DNA of 8,311 nt from an uncultured Polymorphobacter sp. (lineage in GTDB: Bacteria; Pseudomonadota; Alphaproteobacteria; Sphingomonadales; Sphingomonadaceae), in contig CALMPZ010000164.1 of NCBI GenBank assembly GCA_937871645.1, positions 1 to 8,311 on the forward strand. Reading direction: 5' to 3'. The translations under genes and the position numbers were made by a program. Positions 1 through 6,758 of this stretch are shown one piece after another. Positions within the stretch are counted from its first letter, which is position 1, and every line of letters begins with the position of its first letter. The notes beneath the pieces are model-generated. The model was not told the DNA's origin, ran no database searches, and worked only from the letters and a program-made list of their open reading frames with translations.

Positions 1-1038
1 CGTCAGATTAGGCCGGATCACCAGCATCTGCCGACCGTTCAAAAGGATCACCTTGAACACCGACTCGCTGCCCAGATAGGCGATATGGTCGATCACCCCG
101 GCGACGACATTATACCCCTCGGGGCAATCCTCCAGCTTGGGCGGCACCACCCCGTCGCGGCAGAACAGGCTGATCTTTTCGGGCCGCAGCGCCAGGTACA
201 GGGTCGCGCCTTCGTTCCCCAGCACCGCATGGTCGATATAGACGTCGCCGAGCTCCTTGGTGGCGATGATCGCCTCGGTCGGGTTGTCGGTCTTGAGCGT
301 GCCCTCGACCATGTTCACCGTGCCGATGAAGTCGGCCACGAAGCGCGAGTTTGGGAATTCGTAGAGGTCCGACGGCGTCGCCAGCTGGATCAGCCGGCCG
401 CGTTCCATCACCGCGCAGCGCGTGGCGAGCGCCAGCGCCTCGTCCTGGTCGTGCGTCACCATGACGAAGGTGATGCCGACCTTGTGCTGCAGGCTGGCGA
501 GCTCGAAGCGCATCGCCTCGCGCAGCTTGGCATCGAGCGCCGACAACGGTTCATCGAGCAGCAGCACGCGCGGCCGCTTGGCGAGCGCGCGCGCCAAGGC
601 GACACGCTGGCGCTGGCCGCCCGACATCTGGTCGGGCATGCGGCCGCCAAAGCCTTCGAGCTGGACGAGGGCGAGTGCTTCCTCGACTCGGGCGTAGCGC
701 TCGGCCTTGGCGACGCCGTCGATTTTGAGGCCGTAGGCGACATTGTCGGCGACCGACATGTGCGGGAACACCGCGTAGGACTGGAACACCATGTTGACCG
801 GGCGGCGGTTGGGCGGGACGCCGTCGGTGTCCTTGCCGTCGATGCGGATGGTGCCTTCGGTCGGCGTTTCGAAGCCGGCGAGCATGCGCAGCAACGTCGT
901 CTTGCCGCAGCCCGAGGGGCCGAGCAGCGCGAAGAATTCGCCTTCGTTGATGGTCAGCGAGACATCATCGACCGCGGCATGGTCGCCGAAGCGCTTGGTG
1001 ACGCCTTCAATCGAGATGATCGGCGGTTTCGAACTCAT
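1..1038 (-). CDS. potG: Putrescine/polyamine ABC transporter ATP-binding protein PotG (3' end cut off by window edge)
   Basis: This is the cytoplasmic ATPase that powers polyamine import through PotH/PotI. The frame is open for 346 codons and runs off the left edge without a stop. E. coli PotG is about 377 residues, so roughly the last 30 are probably missing. Visible motifs are Walker A GPSGCGKT (residues 40-47), the Q-loop Gln in VFQSYAVFPHM (Q86), the ABC signature MSGGQ (138-142), Walker B VLLLDEP (158-164), the D-loop SALD (166-169) and the switch His in VTHD (H196). The region after about residue 280 (ALRPEKI onward) fits the TOBE domain of this subfamily. The ATG at 1038 overlaps the potI stop as ATGA and has a consensus Shine-Dalgarno 9 bases upstream. 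The gene comes last in the cassette, whereas E. coli potFGHI has the ATPase second. The family is certain. The exact substrate (putrescine or spermidine) is inferred from the neighbours. Confidence 0.93.
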   Translation of the reverse strand, partial: MSSKPPIISIEGVTKRFGDHAAVDDVSLTINEGEFFALLGPSGCGKTTLLRMLAGFETPTEGTIRIDGKDTDGVPPNRRPVNMVFQSYAVFPHMSVADNVAYGLKIDGVAKAERYARVEEALALVQLEGFGGRMPDQMSGGQRQRVALARALAKRPRVLLLDEPLSALDAKLREAMRFELASLQHKVGITFVMVTHDQDEALALATRCAVMERGRLIQLATPSDLYEFPNSRFVADFIGTVNMVEGTLKTDNPTEAIIATKELGDVYIDHAVLGNEGATLYLALRPEKISLFCRDGVVPPKLEDCPEGYNVVAGVIDHIAYLGSESVFKVILLNGRQMLVIRPNLT

Positions 1039-1967
1039 GCGCCGGCGACCTCCTTGGGGTTCTGGAAACGCAGCGCCACCACCGTCAGCAGCACCGTCAG
1101 CACGATCAGCAAGGTCGACGCGGCGTTGACTTCGGGCGTCACCGAGAAGCGCACCATCGAATAGACCTTGACCGGGAAGGTGATGGTGTCGGGCCCGGCG
1201 GTGAAGAAGGTGATGACGAAATCATCGAGGCTGAGCGTGAACGCCAGCAGCGCGCCGGCGATCAGCGACGGTTTGAGGTGCGGGATGAGCACGTCGCGGA
1301 ACGCCTGCGCGTCGGTGGCGCCAAGGTCGCGCGCGGCTTCCTCCTGCGCCCGGTCGAAGCTCGCCAGCCGGGCGCGGACGACGACGGCGACAAACGGGAA
1401 GCTGAACGAGATATGCGCGATGACGATGGGGCCGAGGTTGAACGGCCAGATCAGGTCCTGCGGCCACGGCATGATGCGCGCGAAAAACACCAGCATCGCC
1501 ACGCCCATGCAGATTTCGGGGATGACGATCGGCATCGCCATCGCGCCTTCGAACGCCGCCTTGCTGCGGAAATCGAAGCGCCACAATGCGACGGCCGCGA
1601 GCGCGCCGAGAATGACGCTGACGATGGTCGACAGCGCGGCAATCGACAATGAGTTGCCGAACGCTTCGAGCAGCGAGCTGTCGGTGAGCGCCTTGACGTA
1701 CCAGTCGGTGGTGAAGCCGCGCCAGACGATGTTGCGCTTGCTGTCGTTGAAGCTGAACGCCATCAGCGTGATCAGCGGCACGTAGAGAAACAGCCCGACA
1801 ATGACGAGCCACAGCCGCAACGGCCAGCGCTGCAGATAGTCGAGCGGGCCGGGGGTGTTGCGGCGCGGGCGTGCCGTCGCGATGGCGGCGCTGACTTCGG
1901 CGGGGCCGAGCTGCGCGTCGGCGATTTCGGAGGCGAGCACGCCGTCATCATCGGCGGGCCGGCTCAT
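1035..1967 (-). CDS. potI: Putrescine ABC transporter permease PotI
   Basis: This is an inner-membrane subunit of the polyamine importer that pairs with PotH and docks on PotG. The protein has 310 residues. It shows about six hydrophobic helices (roughly 50-76, 105-129, 145-170, 187-205, 233-255, 283-305). The binding-protein-dependent permease EAA loop is EEAARDLGA (209-217, glycine at 216). It is followed by LAFTLSLDDFVI (250-261), which closely matches the equivalent stretch of E. coli PotI (LAFTLSLDDLVI). The ATG at 1967 overlaps the potH stop as ATGA, and no other ATG or strong start occurs before the first helix. E. coli PotI is 281 residues. The extra length here is a hydrophilic, Ala/Pro-rich N-terminal tail of about 45 residues before the first membrane helix. 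This tail is unusual but is supported by the coupled start. Confidence 0.93.
   Translation of the reverse strand: MSRPADDDGVLASEIADAQLGPAEVSAAIATARPRRNTPGPLDYLQRWPLRLWLVIVGLFLYVPLITLMAFSFNDSKRNIVWRGFTTDWYVKALTDSSLLEAFGNSLSIAALSTIVSVILGALAAVALWRFDFRSKAAFEGAMAMPIVIPEICMGVAMLVFFARIMPWPQDLIWPFNLGPIVIAHISFSFPFVAVVVRARLASFDRAQEEAARDLGATDAQAFRDVLIPHLKPSLIAGALLAFTLSLDDFVITFFTAGPDTITFPVKVYSMVRFSVTPEVNAASTLLIVLTVLLTVVALRFQNPKEVAGA
1048..1055 (-). promoter_or_regulatory. Consensus Shine-Dalgarno for potG
   Basis: The minus strand reads AAGGAGGT here, a full match to the anti-Shine-Dalgarno complement, 9 bases before the potG ATG at 1038. It lies inside the last codons of potI (Lys-Glu-Val). The ATPase therefore has its own strong ribosome site in addition to the stop-start overlap, which may help raise its translation. 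Confidence 0.7.
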
Positions 1968-2851
1968 CGTGCCCCCCGCCGGCGCTGGATCAGCGCCTGT
2001 ACCGCGACCATGACGAAGGTCAGATAGAGCAGCAGGAACGACAGCGCTGCGCCGAACGGCCAGTCATTGGCGCGCTTGAACTGGCGTTCGATGACGTTGG
2101 CGATCATCTGGCTGTCGGGGCCGCCGAGCAGATCGGGGGTCAGATAAGCGCCAAGCGCGGGGATGAAGGTGATCAGCACGCCCGACAATATGCCGGGCAA
2201 GGCGAGGGGCACCACCACCAGCATCATCGTGCGGAAGTGCCCGGCGCCGAGATCAAGGCTGGCTTCGATCAGCGAGCGGTCGAGGCGGTCGAGCGCGGCA
2301 TAGAGCGGCAGCACCATGAACGGCAAATGCACATAGACCAGCCCGAACAGCACCGCGGGGTTGTTGTGGAGCATTTCGAGCGGTACGAACGGCGGCACGT
2401 TGAGCACCAGCCCGACCTGCTTCCACACCCAGCCGAGCGTCAGGTTGATATAGCCTTCGTTGCGCAGCACCGCGATCAGCGCATAGGTGCGGATCAGCAG
2501 ATTGGTCCAGAACGGCAACATGACCGCCAGCAGCAGCCAGGCCTTGGCCTTGTCGGGGGCGAAGGTGATAGCGAGCGCCACCGGAAATCCGGCAATCAGG
2601 CAGATGACCGTACAGGCGGCCGCCATCAGCATCGATTTGAAGAAGATGCCGAGATAGAGCGGCTGGATCGCCTGCGCGTAGTTGGCGAACGTCCCCGATA
2701 TCTCGATCTCGGTCAGCCCGACGTTGCGGCCGAAACTGTACGCCCAGACCACCGCGAGTGGCACCAGGAAGAACAGGCTCAGCCAGAACAGCGGCGGCCC
2801 CAGCGTGGCCAGCAGCGTCTTGCGTTCCTGCCGCCAGCCTTCGCCGCTCAT
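1964..2851 (-). CDS. potH: Putrescine ABC transporter permease PotH
   Basis: This is the first permease subunit of the polyamine importer, an integral inner-membrane protein of 295 residues. Hydrophobic segments lie at about 21-40, 68-95, 104-120, 166-187, 211-233 and 268-288. The EAA loop reads EASLDLGAG (196-204) followed by a run ending VVPLALPG, the site where the ATPase engages. The stretch IPALGAYLTPDLLGG (230-244) is typical of PotB/PotH-type permeases. The ATG at 2851 is preceded 7 bases upstream by GGAG and lies 13 bases after the binding-protein stop. The gene ends in an ATGA overlap with potI. E. coli PotH is 317 residues, so this is a slightly short but complete member. Distinguishing PotH from PotB rests on the neighbours and is less certain than the family. 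Confidence 0.92.
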   Translation of the reverse strand: MSGEGWRQERKTLLATLGPPLFWLSLFFLVPLAVVWAYSFGRNVGLTEIEISGTFANYAQAIQPLYLGIFFKSMLMAAACTVICLIAGFPVALAITFAPDKAKAWLLLAVMLPFWTNLLIRTYALIAVLRNEGYINLTLGWVWKQVGLVLNVPPFVPLEMLHNNPAVLFGLVYVHLPFMVLPLYAALDRLDRSLIEASLDLGAGHFRTMMLVVVPLALPGILSGVLITFIPALGAYLTPDLLGGPDSQMIANVIERQFKRANDWPFGAALSFLLLYLTFVMVAVQALIQRRRGAR

Positions 2852-2858
2852 TACCTAG

Positions 2859-2862
2859 CTCC
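2859..2862 (-). promoter_or_regulatory. Ribosome binding site of potH
   Basis: GGAG on the minus strand with a 7-base spacer to the potH ATG at 2851. It sits in the 13-base gap after the binding-protein stop, so the permease genes can be started independently of readthrough from potF. Confidence 0.55.
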
Positions 2863-2864
2863 GG

Positions 2865-3956
2865 TCAGGCGGCGCGGATCTTGGTCATCGCGGTTTCGAA
2901 GGCGCTTTGCTGGGCGGCGCCTTCGAACTTGCCGAACTCCGACTTGTCGAAGCCGACGCCGCTCGGGAAGATTACCGGGTTGTTGCGGTAGCTGTCGGGC
3001 ATCAGCGCACGCGCGGCGGCGTTGGGGGTGGGGTAGGAGATGGTTTCGGCGATCTCCGCACCGACCTTGCCGTCGAGCAGGAAGTTGATGAACGCGTGCG
3101 CATTGTTCGGGCGCGGCGCGCCCTTGGGAATGCACAGGCAGTCCGAATTGAGCAGGCTGCCTTCCTTGGGCACGACAAAGTCGATGTCGGGGTCTTCGGT
3201 CATGATCTGCGCGATATCGCCGTTATATTCGAGCACCAGATCGACATCGCCGGCCAGCAGCATGTCCTGGCCATTGTCTTCGTGGAACGCCTTGATGTTC
3301 GGCTTCTGCTTGATCAGCATCGCGGTGACCTGGTCGATCGTCGCCTGATCGAGGCCGTTGACTGAATGGCCGAGGTAGCGCGCGCCGAGCCGCATCACGT
3401 CGGCCGATTCGCTGAGCAGGGCGATTCGGCCTTTGTACTGGTCCGAATCGAACAGGAATTTCCAGCTGTCGGGAACGCCCTGGACCTTCGATTTGCGGTA
3501 GCCGATTCCCAGCACCAGCCAGGTGTAGGGCATCGACCACTTACGGCCGGGATCGAACTCCGGATTGACGAACGCCGGCTCGACGTTCTTGAAATTGGGG
3601 ATCTTGGCGTGATCGAGCGGCATCAGCATGTCGGCCTGCGACATGCGCTGAACGAACTCGTTTGACGGTACGATGACATCAAATCCGGGATTTCCGGCCT
3701 TGAGCTTGGCGAAAAGTTCGTCGTTCGTGGCAAAAAGGCTCATGTTGACGTCGATTCCGGTCTTGGTCCGGAAATCCGAAAGCGTCGTTTTGCCGATGTA
3801 GGTGTCCCAGGTGTAGAAGTTGAGCTTGGCTTCCTCGCCGCCCGCGACCGCAGTTTTTTCCTTCGAACAGCCTTCAAGGCCAAACGTCAAACCGACTGCC
3901 GCGATGCCCATACCGGCCAGAATGGACCGGCGCGAATGTTCTGACCTCAAGCTCAT
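2865..3956 (-). CDS. potF: Polyamine ABC transporter substrate-binding protein, PotF/PotD family, with Tat-like lipoprotein signal
   Basis: This protein captures the polyamine outside the inner membrane and delivers it to PotH/PotI. I place the start at the ATG at 3956 (363 residues), because GGAGGGG sits 3 bases upstream. An in-frame TTG at 3971 would put that ribosome site inside the gene. The N-terminus has a twin Arg at 9-10 in SRRSIL, a hydrophobic stretch at 12-27, and Cys30 in LEGC. Together these look like a Tat-type lipoprotein signal, although Glu at -2 of the lipobox is atypical. The mature part has family landmarks: FYTWDTYIG (from 47), FDVIVPS (92-98), KPNIKAFH (218-225), LEYNGDIA (242-249) and VPKEGS. 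Compared with E. coli PotF as I remember it, Asp247 is kept while the Trp at 244 is Tyr here. The start lies 27 bases after the synthetase stop, which ties uptake to catabolism. The exact polyamine specificity is not provable from this sequence. Confidence 0.92.
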   Translation of the reverse strand: MSLRSEHSRRSILAGMGIAAVGLTFGLEGCSKEKTAVAGGEEAKLNFYTWDTYIGKTTLSDFRTKTGIDVNMSLFATNDELFAKLKAGNPGFDVIVPSNEFVQRMSQADMLMPLDHAKIPNFKNVEPAFVNPEFDPGRKWSMPYTWLVLGIGYRKSKVQGVPDSWKFLFDSDQYKGRIALLSESADVMRLGARYLGHSVNGLDQATIDQVTAMLIKQKPNIKAFHEDNGQDMLLAGDVDLVLEYNGDIAQIMTEDPDIDFVVPKEGSLLNSDCLCIPKGAPRPNNAHAFINFLLDGKVGAEIAETISYPTPNAAARALMPDSYRNNPVIFPSGVGFDKSEFGKFEGAAQQSAFETAMTKIRAA

Positions 3957-3959
3957 AAA

Positions 3960-3966
3960 CCCCTCC
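3960..3966 (-). promoter_or_regulatory. Shine-Dalgarno that fixes the potF start
   Basis: GGAGGGG on the minus strand followed by TTT and then the ATG at 3956. The core GGAGG lies 5 bases from the ATG. Its position between the TTG at 3971 and the ATG at 3956 argues that the shorter reading (363 residues) is the real protein. Confidence 0.7.
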
Positions 3967-3983
3967 GTCAATCGCGTTGAAAC

Positions 3984-5360
3984 TCAAGCAGAGCGCAAAA
4001 CCCAATCATAGTCCAGAGGCGTCACGACACCGTTGAAACGTTCCTGTTCGACGCGCTTGACGGTCGCGAACATGTCGAGCACGCGGCGGCCGAAATAGCC
4101 CTCCAGCAGCTCCGAGCGCGCCAGCCGTTCGACGGCATAGCCCCAGTCGGTCGGCAGCCGTTCGCCGGTTTCGCCGTAGCCGTCGCCCACAACCGCCGGG
4201 CCGGGGTCGGTCTTGTTGGTCAACCCGTGGTGCATCGCCGCCAGCACGGCGGCGACCGCCAGATACGGGTTGGCATCGGCGCCGCAGATGCGGTGTTCGA
4301 TGTGGCGGCTGCTTGGCGGCCCGGCGGGCACGCGCAGCGGCACGGTGCGGTTGTTGGTGCCCCAGCCGGCGCGGACGGGGGCGTAGCTGTTGCGGCGGAA
4401 CCGCCGGTAGCTGTTGGCGTTGGGGGCGAAGAACGCCATCGAGTCGGCGGCGAATGCGCAGGCGCCGCCGATGGCGTGGCGCAGTTCGGGGGTGCCTTCG
4501 AGCGCCTCGGACGCGAAAATATTGTGGCCCGGCTTGTCGTCCATGCTGACATGGATGTGCAGCCCGCTGCCCGACTGGTCGGCGAAGGGTTTCGCCATGA
4601 ATGTCGCGGTGCGGCCCATTGTAGCCGCCACGCCCTTGGCGGCGCGCTTGAAGCGGATCGCGTCATCGCAGGCGGCCAGTGCGTCGGGCTTGTGTGCTAG
4701 CGTTACCTCGAGCTGCCCCGGCGCATATTCGGCAATCGCCGCGCCCGACGGGATGCACATTGCGTCGCAGGCTTCCCACAGCGCGCGCAAATAGCTGCTT
4801 TCGATGTCATCGGCGTCGAGGCCGTAAACCTGTGCCTGCGTCGGGCGACGACCGTCGGAGCCCTTGGCGAGCTGGATGCCGCCTTCGGGGGTGCGTTCGG
4901 CGTCGAGCAGGTAGAATTCGAGTTCGCAGGCGAGCACCGGCGTCAGCCCGTCGGCGGCGTAGCGGTCGAGCACCGTCTTCAATATCTGGCGCGGGTCGAG
5001 CTGGCACGGCGTGCCGTCGAGTTCGTGCATCGCCAGCATGACCTGCGCTGCATCGTCGCCGAGCCACGGTGCCAAGGTCAGCGTGCCCGGCACCGGCCAG
5101 GCGAGGCGGTCGGCGTCGCCGTCTTCCCAGACCAGGCCCGATTCCTCGACATCGAGCCCGGTCGTGTCGACGACCAGCACCGAGCCCGGCAGGAAGCGGC
5201 CGTCGGCGAAGGCGCCCTTCATCTCGTGGCGTCGCAGCCGCTTGCCGCGCGGCACGCCGCACAGGTTGGTGTAGAAGATGTCGAAATATTCGACATGCGG
5301 GAACGCCACGAGGAAAGCCTCGAGTTCGGCGGGGTCGGCGGCGGTGCTGGGTCTGGTCAT
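3984..5360 (-). CDS. puuA: Gamma-glutamylputrescine synthetase, PuuA-type (second synthetase of the operon)
   Basis: This is a glutamine synthetase-fold ligase that joins glutamate to an amino group of putrescine (or a similar amine) with ATP, the first cytoplasmic step of the Puu pathway. It has 458 residues (E. coli PuuA 472). The N-terminal beta-grasp region has FDIFYTNLCGVPRGKRL (26-42). The catalytic domain has metal-ligand glutamates in CELEFYLLD (E146, E148) and AEYAPGQLE (E211, E218). It also has TFMAKPFADQSGSGLHIH (253-270, H268 and H270), APNANSYRR (312-320), NNRT (336-339) and ADANPY (361-366). These stretches match E. coli PuuA closely, for example ELEFYLLD, ATFMAKP, GSG-HIH-S and NSYRRF, which favours PuuA over housekeeping GlnA. 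The ATG at 5360 overlaps the oxidase stop as ATGA, and I see no clear Shine-Dalgarno, so translation probably depends on coupling. Sampled lines are about 70 % GC. Confidence 0.9.
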   Translation of the reverse strand: MTRPSTAADPAELEAFLVAFPHVEYFDIFYTNLCGVPRGKRLRRHEMKGAFADGRFLPGSVLVVDTTGLDVEESGLVWEDGDADRLAWPVPGTLTLAPWLGDDAAQVMLAMHELDGTPCQLDPRQILKTVLDRYAADGLTPVLACELEFYLLDAERTPEGGIQLAKGSDGRRPTQAQVYGLDADDIESSYLRALWEACDAMCIPSGAAIAEYAPGQLEVTLAHKPDALAACDDAIRFKRAAKGVAATMGRTATFMAKPFADQSGSGLHIHVSMDDKPGHNIFASEALEGTPELRHAIGGACAFAADSMAFFAPNANSYRRFRRNSYAPVRAGWGTNNRTVPLRVPAGPPSSRHIEHRICGADANPYLAVAAVLAAMHHGLTNKTDPGPAVVGDGYGETGERLPTDWGYAVERLARSELLEGYFGRRVLDMFATVKRVEQERFNGVVTPLDYDWVLRSA

Positions 5361-6607
5361 AATCTATCGCGTAGCGCGTACCATAGCATCCCTGCAACAT
5401 GTAGCGGTGTGCGTAGCAGCGCGCCGCCGGGAAAGGGCATTGCTGGAAGCCTCGACAAAAGATCGAAGCGTTGGCTATCTCCTGACAGCGCCTCCGCGAT
5501 CAATGTGCCCATGAACGTCGCCAACATTATGCCTTGGCCCGAATAGCCGTGGGCGTAGACAACGCTGCCGCGCCGGCCGAGTGCCGCAAAGCGGCTGCGC
5601 GTGATCGCAACGTCGCCGCTCCAACTGTAGTCAATGCGAACACCGGCGAGTTGCGGGAAGACGCGCTCCATATGAGGGCGCACGAAAGAGGCAATATCAG
5701 GTGGGGGCGCGGGCAGGTAGCGTTCGCCGCCGGAAAATAACAGTCTTCCGTCGGCCGATTTGCGGAAATAGTCGAGCACGAAGCGAGTGTCTGCGACAGC
5801 CCAATCGCACGGCAGCACCAAATCGCGTGGATCAAGCTGCTCCGTTGCAATTGCAAAATTGCCAATGTTCATGACAGTCTTGGCGAGTTCTGGCATCAGA
5901 TTGCCGATAGCGCCGTCGACGGCAACGACGGTATGAGCTGCGCGGACTTGACCGGCAGCAGTGTGAACAATACCGTCCGTAATTGCCGTCACTGTACTCG
6001 ATTCGTGTAGAACGGCGCCGGACGCTTCGGCCGCAGATGCGAGCCCAAGAGCGAGGTTGAGCGGATGGACATGGCCGCTTCCATTGTCGAATAGTCCACC
6101 ATGATAGATGCGCGTCGCAACTGCGCCGTTGGCCTCTGCGGCGCTCAAGATTTGTAGGCTGTGATGGTCAGTCAACCGGCGAAATGTATCGGCTTCGATG
6201 GTGAGATCGGCCAAATCACGCGCATGCGCAGCTGCCTGCAGGTGGCCGCGCTTGGCGTCACAGTTGATGCGCGTCGTCAGTTCCCAGAAATTGTCTCGTG
6301 CCGCTGCGGCCACAGCCAACAAAGTTCGCGCCTGGTCATCGCCGAATTGCGCTACCAATTCTGCCGCTCCCTTGCGCAAACCCTGGATCGCCTGCCCCCC
6401 GTTGCGACCTGATGCGCCCCAGCCGATTTTCTGAGCTTCGAGCAAACGAACGCTGTGTCCGGCGCGCGCCAGCGCCAGCGCCGATGACAACCCGGTATAG
6501 CCGCCGCCGATGACGGCAATGTCGCAGTCGACGCTACCGTCGAGCGCCGGGCGCGGCGGCGCAGCGTGCGCGGTCGCGGCGTACCAGGAAGGCGGGTAGG
6601 GCTGCAT
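5357..6607 (-). CDS. puuB: Gamma-glutamylputrescine oxidase, FAD-dependent, PuuB-type
   Basis: This flavoenzyme of the D-amino-acid-oxidase (DAO) fold oxidises the free amino end of gamma-glutamyl-putrescine to the aldehyde, releasing ammonia and H2O2. I choose the ATG at 6607 (416 residues; E. coli PuuB is 426). From that start the protein begins MQPYPPSWYAAT and aligns with the SYYAAS start of PuuB. The FAD-binding motif is IGGGYTGLSSALALA (33-47, Gly 34/36/39), with Glu57 ending the second strand for ribose binding, followed by GASGRNGGQ. The C-terminus has YAHGYSGQGIMLATFMG and then PFPGGALLRTPL and YALRDRL, as in PuuB. The frame stays open upstream to 6844, but that stretch only translates the inverted repeat. 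The ribosome site is weak. Sampled lines average about 58 % GC, clearly below the synthetases on both sides. The DAO family has many relatives, but the neighbours support PuuB. Confidence 0.9.
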   Translation of the reverse strand: MQPYPPSWYAATAHAAPPRPALDGSVDCDIAVIGGGYTGLSSALALARAGHSVRLLEAQKIGWGASGRNGGQAIQGLRKGAAELVAQFGDDQARTLLAVAAAARDNFWELTTRINCDAKRGHLQAAAHARDLADLTIEADTFRRLTDHHSLQILSAAEANGAVATRIYHGGLFDNGSGHVHPLNLALGLASAAEASGAVLHESSTVTAITDGIVHTAAGQVRAAHTVVAVDGAIGNLMPELAKTVMNIGNFAIATEQLDPRDLVLPCDWAVADTRFVLDYFRKSADGRLLFSGGERYLPAPPPDIASFVRPHMERVFPQLAGVRIDYSWSGDVAITRSRFAALGRRGSVVYAHGYSGQGIMLATFMGTLIAEALSGDSQRFDLLSRLPAMPFPGGALLRTPLHVAGMLWYALRDRL

Positions 6608-6636
6608 CTTTCGTTCGGCTTCCCGTCCTGCTCTTT

Positions 6637-6749
6637 CTGCTCCCCTCCCGGAACGGGAGGGGTTGGGGGTGGGTACTTCTGCTTCGGCAGCGGCAATTGC
6701 AGGGGCGACGTTCCCACCCCCGGCCCCTCCCGTTCCGGGAGGGGAGCAG
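6637..6749. repeat. Nested inverted repeat (two 37-base arms, each with its own hairpin) between the first synthetase and the oxidase
   Basis: The left arm (6637-6673) and right arm (6713-6749) are reverse complements over 37 bases. They differ at two adjacent pairs (6663-6664 against 6722-6723, TT opposite GG) and flank a 39-base spacer (6674-6712). Each arm also holds a perfect 9-base-pair hairpin. The stem is CCCCTCCCG in both, with loop GAA at 6651-6653 on the left and loop TTC at 6733-6735 on the right. A G-rich tail (TTGGGGGTGGG in the left arm) follows each hairpin toward the centre. This organisation resembles paired REP-type elements. From memory, a CCCCTCCCG...CGGGAGGGG hairpin followed by TTGGGGGTGGG is a recurrent intergenic repeat in sphingomonads. 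It starts 9 bases after the synthetase stop and ends 29 bases before the oxidase ATG. There is no T-tract after it on the transcribed strand, so it is not a standard terminator. Confidence 0.88.
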
Positions 6750-6758
6750 GCGGAAGGG

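Noticed and set aside
85..1164. Long open frame of 359 codons on the plus strand
   Set aside because: It lies opposite the potG gene, which has every ABC ATPase motif in order. The plus-strand translation is low-complexity His/Arg/Asp-rich, as expected for the complement of a high-GC gene.
3957..3971. TTG start giving five more residues to the binding protein
   Set aside because: The Shine-Dalgarno GGAGGGG lies between the TTG and the ATG at 3956 and is well placed only for the ATG.
3984..5360. Housekeeping glutamine synthetase GlnA
   Set aside because: The sequence matches PuuA much more closely (VRGK/PRGK region, ELEFYLLD, SGSG-HIH-S), and it sits among polyamine uptake and oxidase genes with no glnB or ntr genes.
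6637..6749. Intrinsic transcription terminator
   Set aside because: The stems are strong, but no run of T follows on the transcribed minus strand, and coupled genes of the same pathway continue downstream.
6637..6749. CRISPR array or insertion sequence
   Set aside because: There are only two arms, in inverted orientation, with no series of spaced direct repeats. No transposase gene is present in the window.
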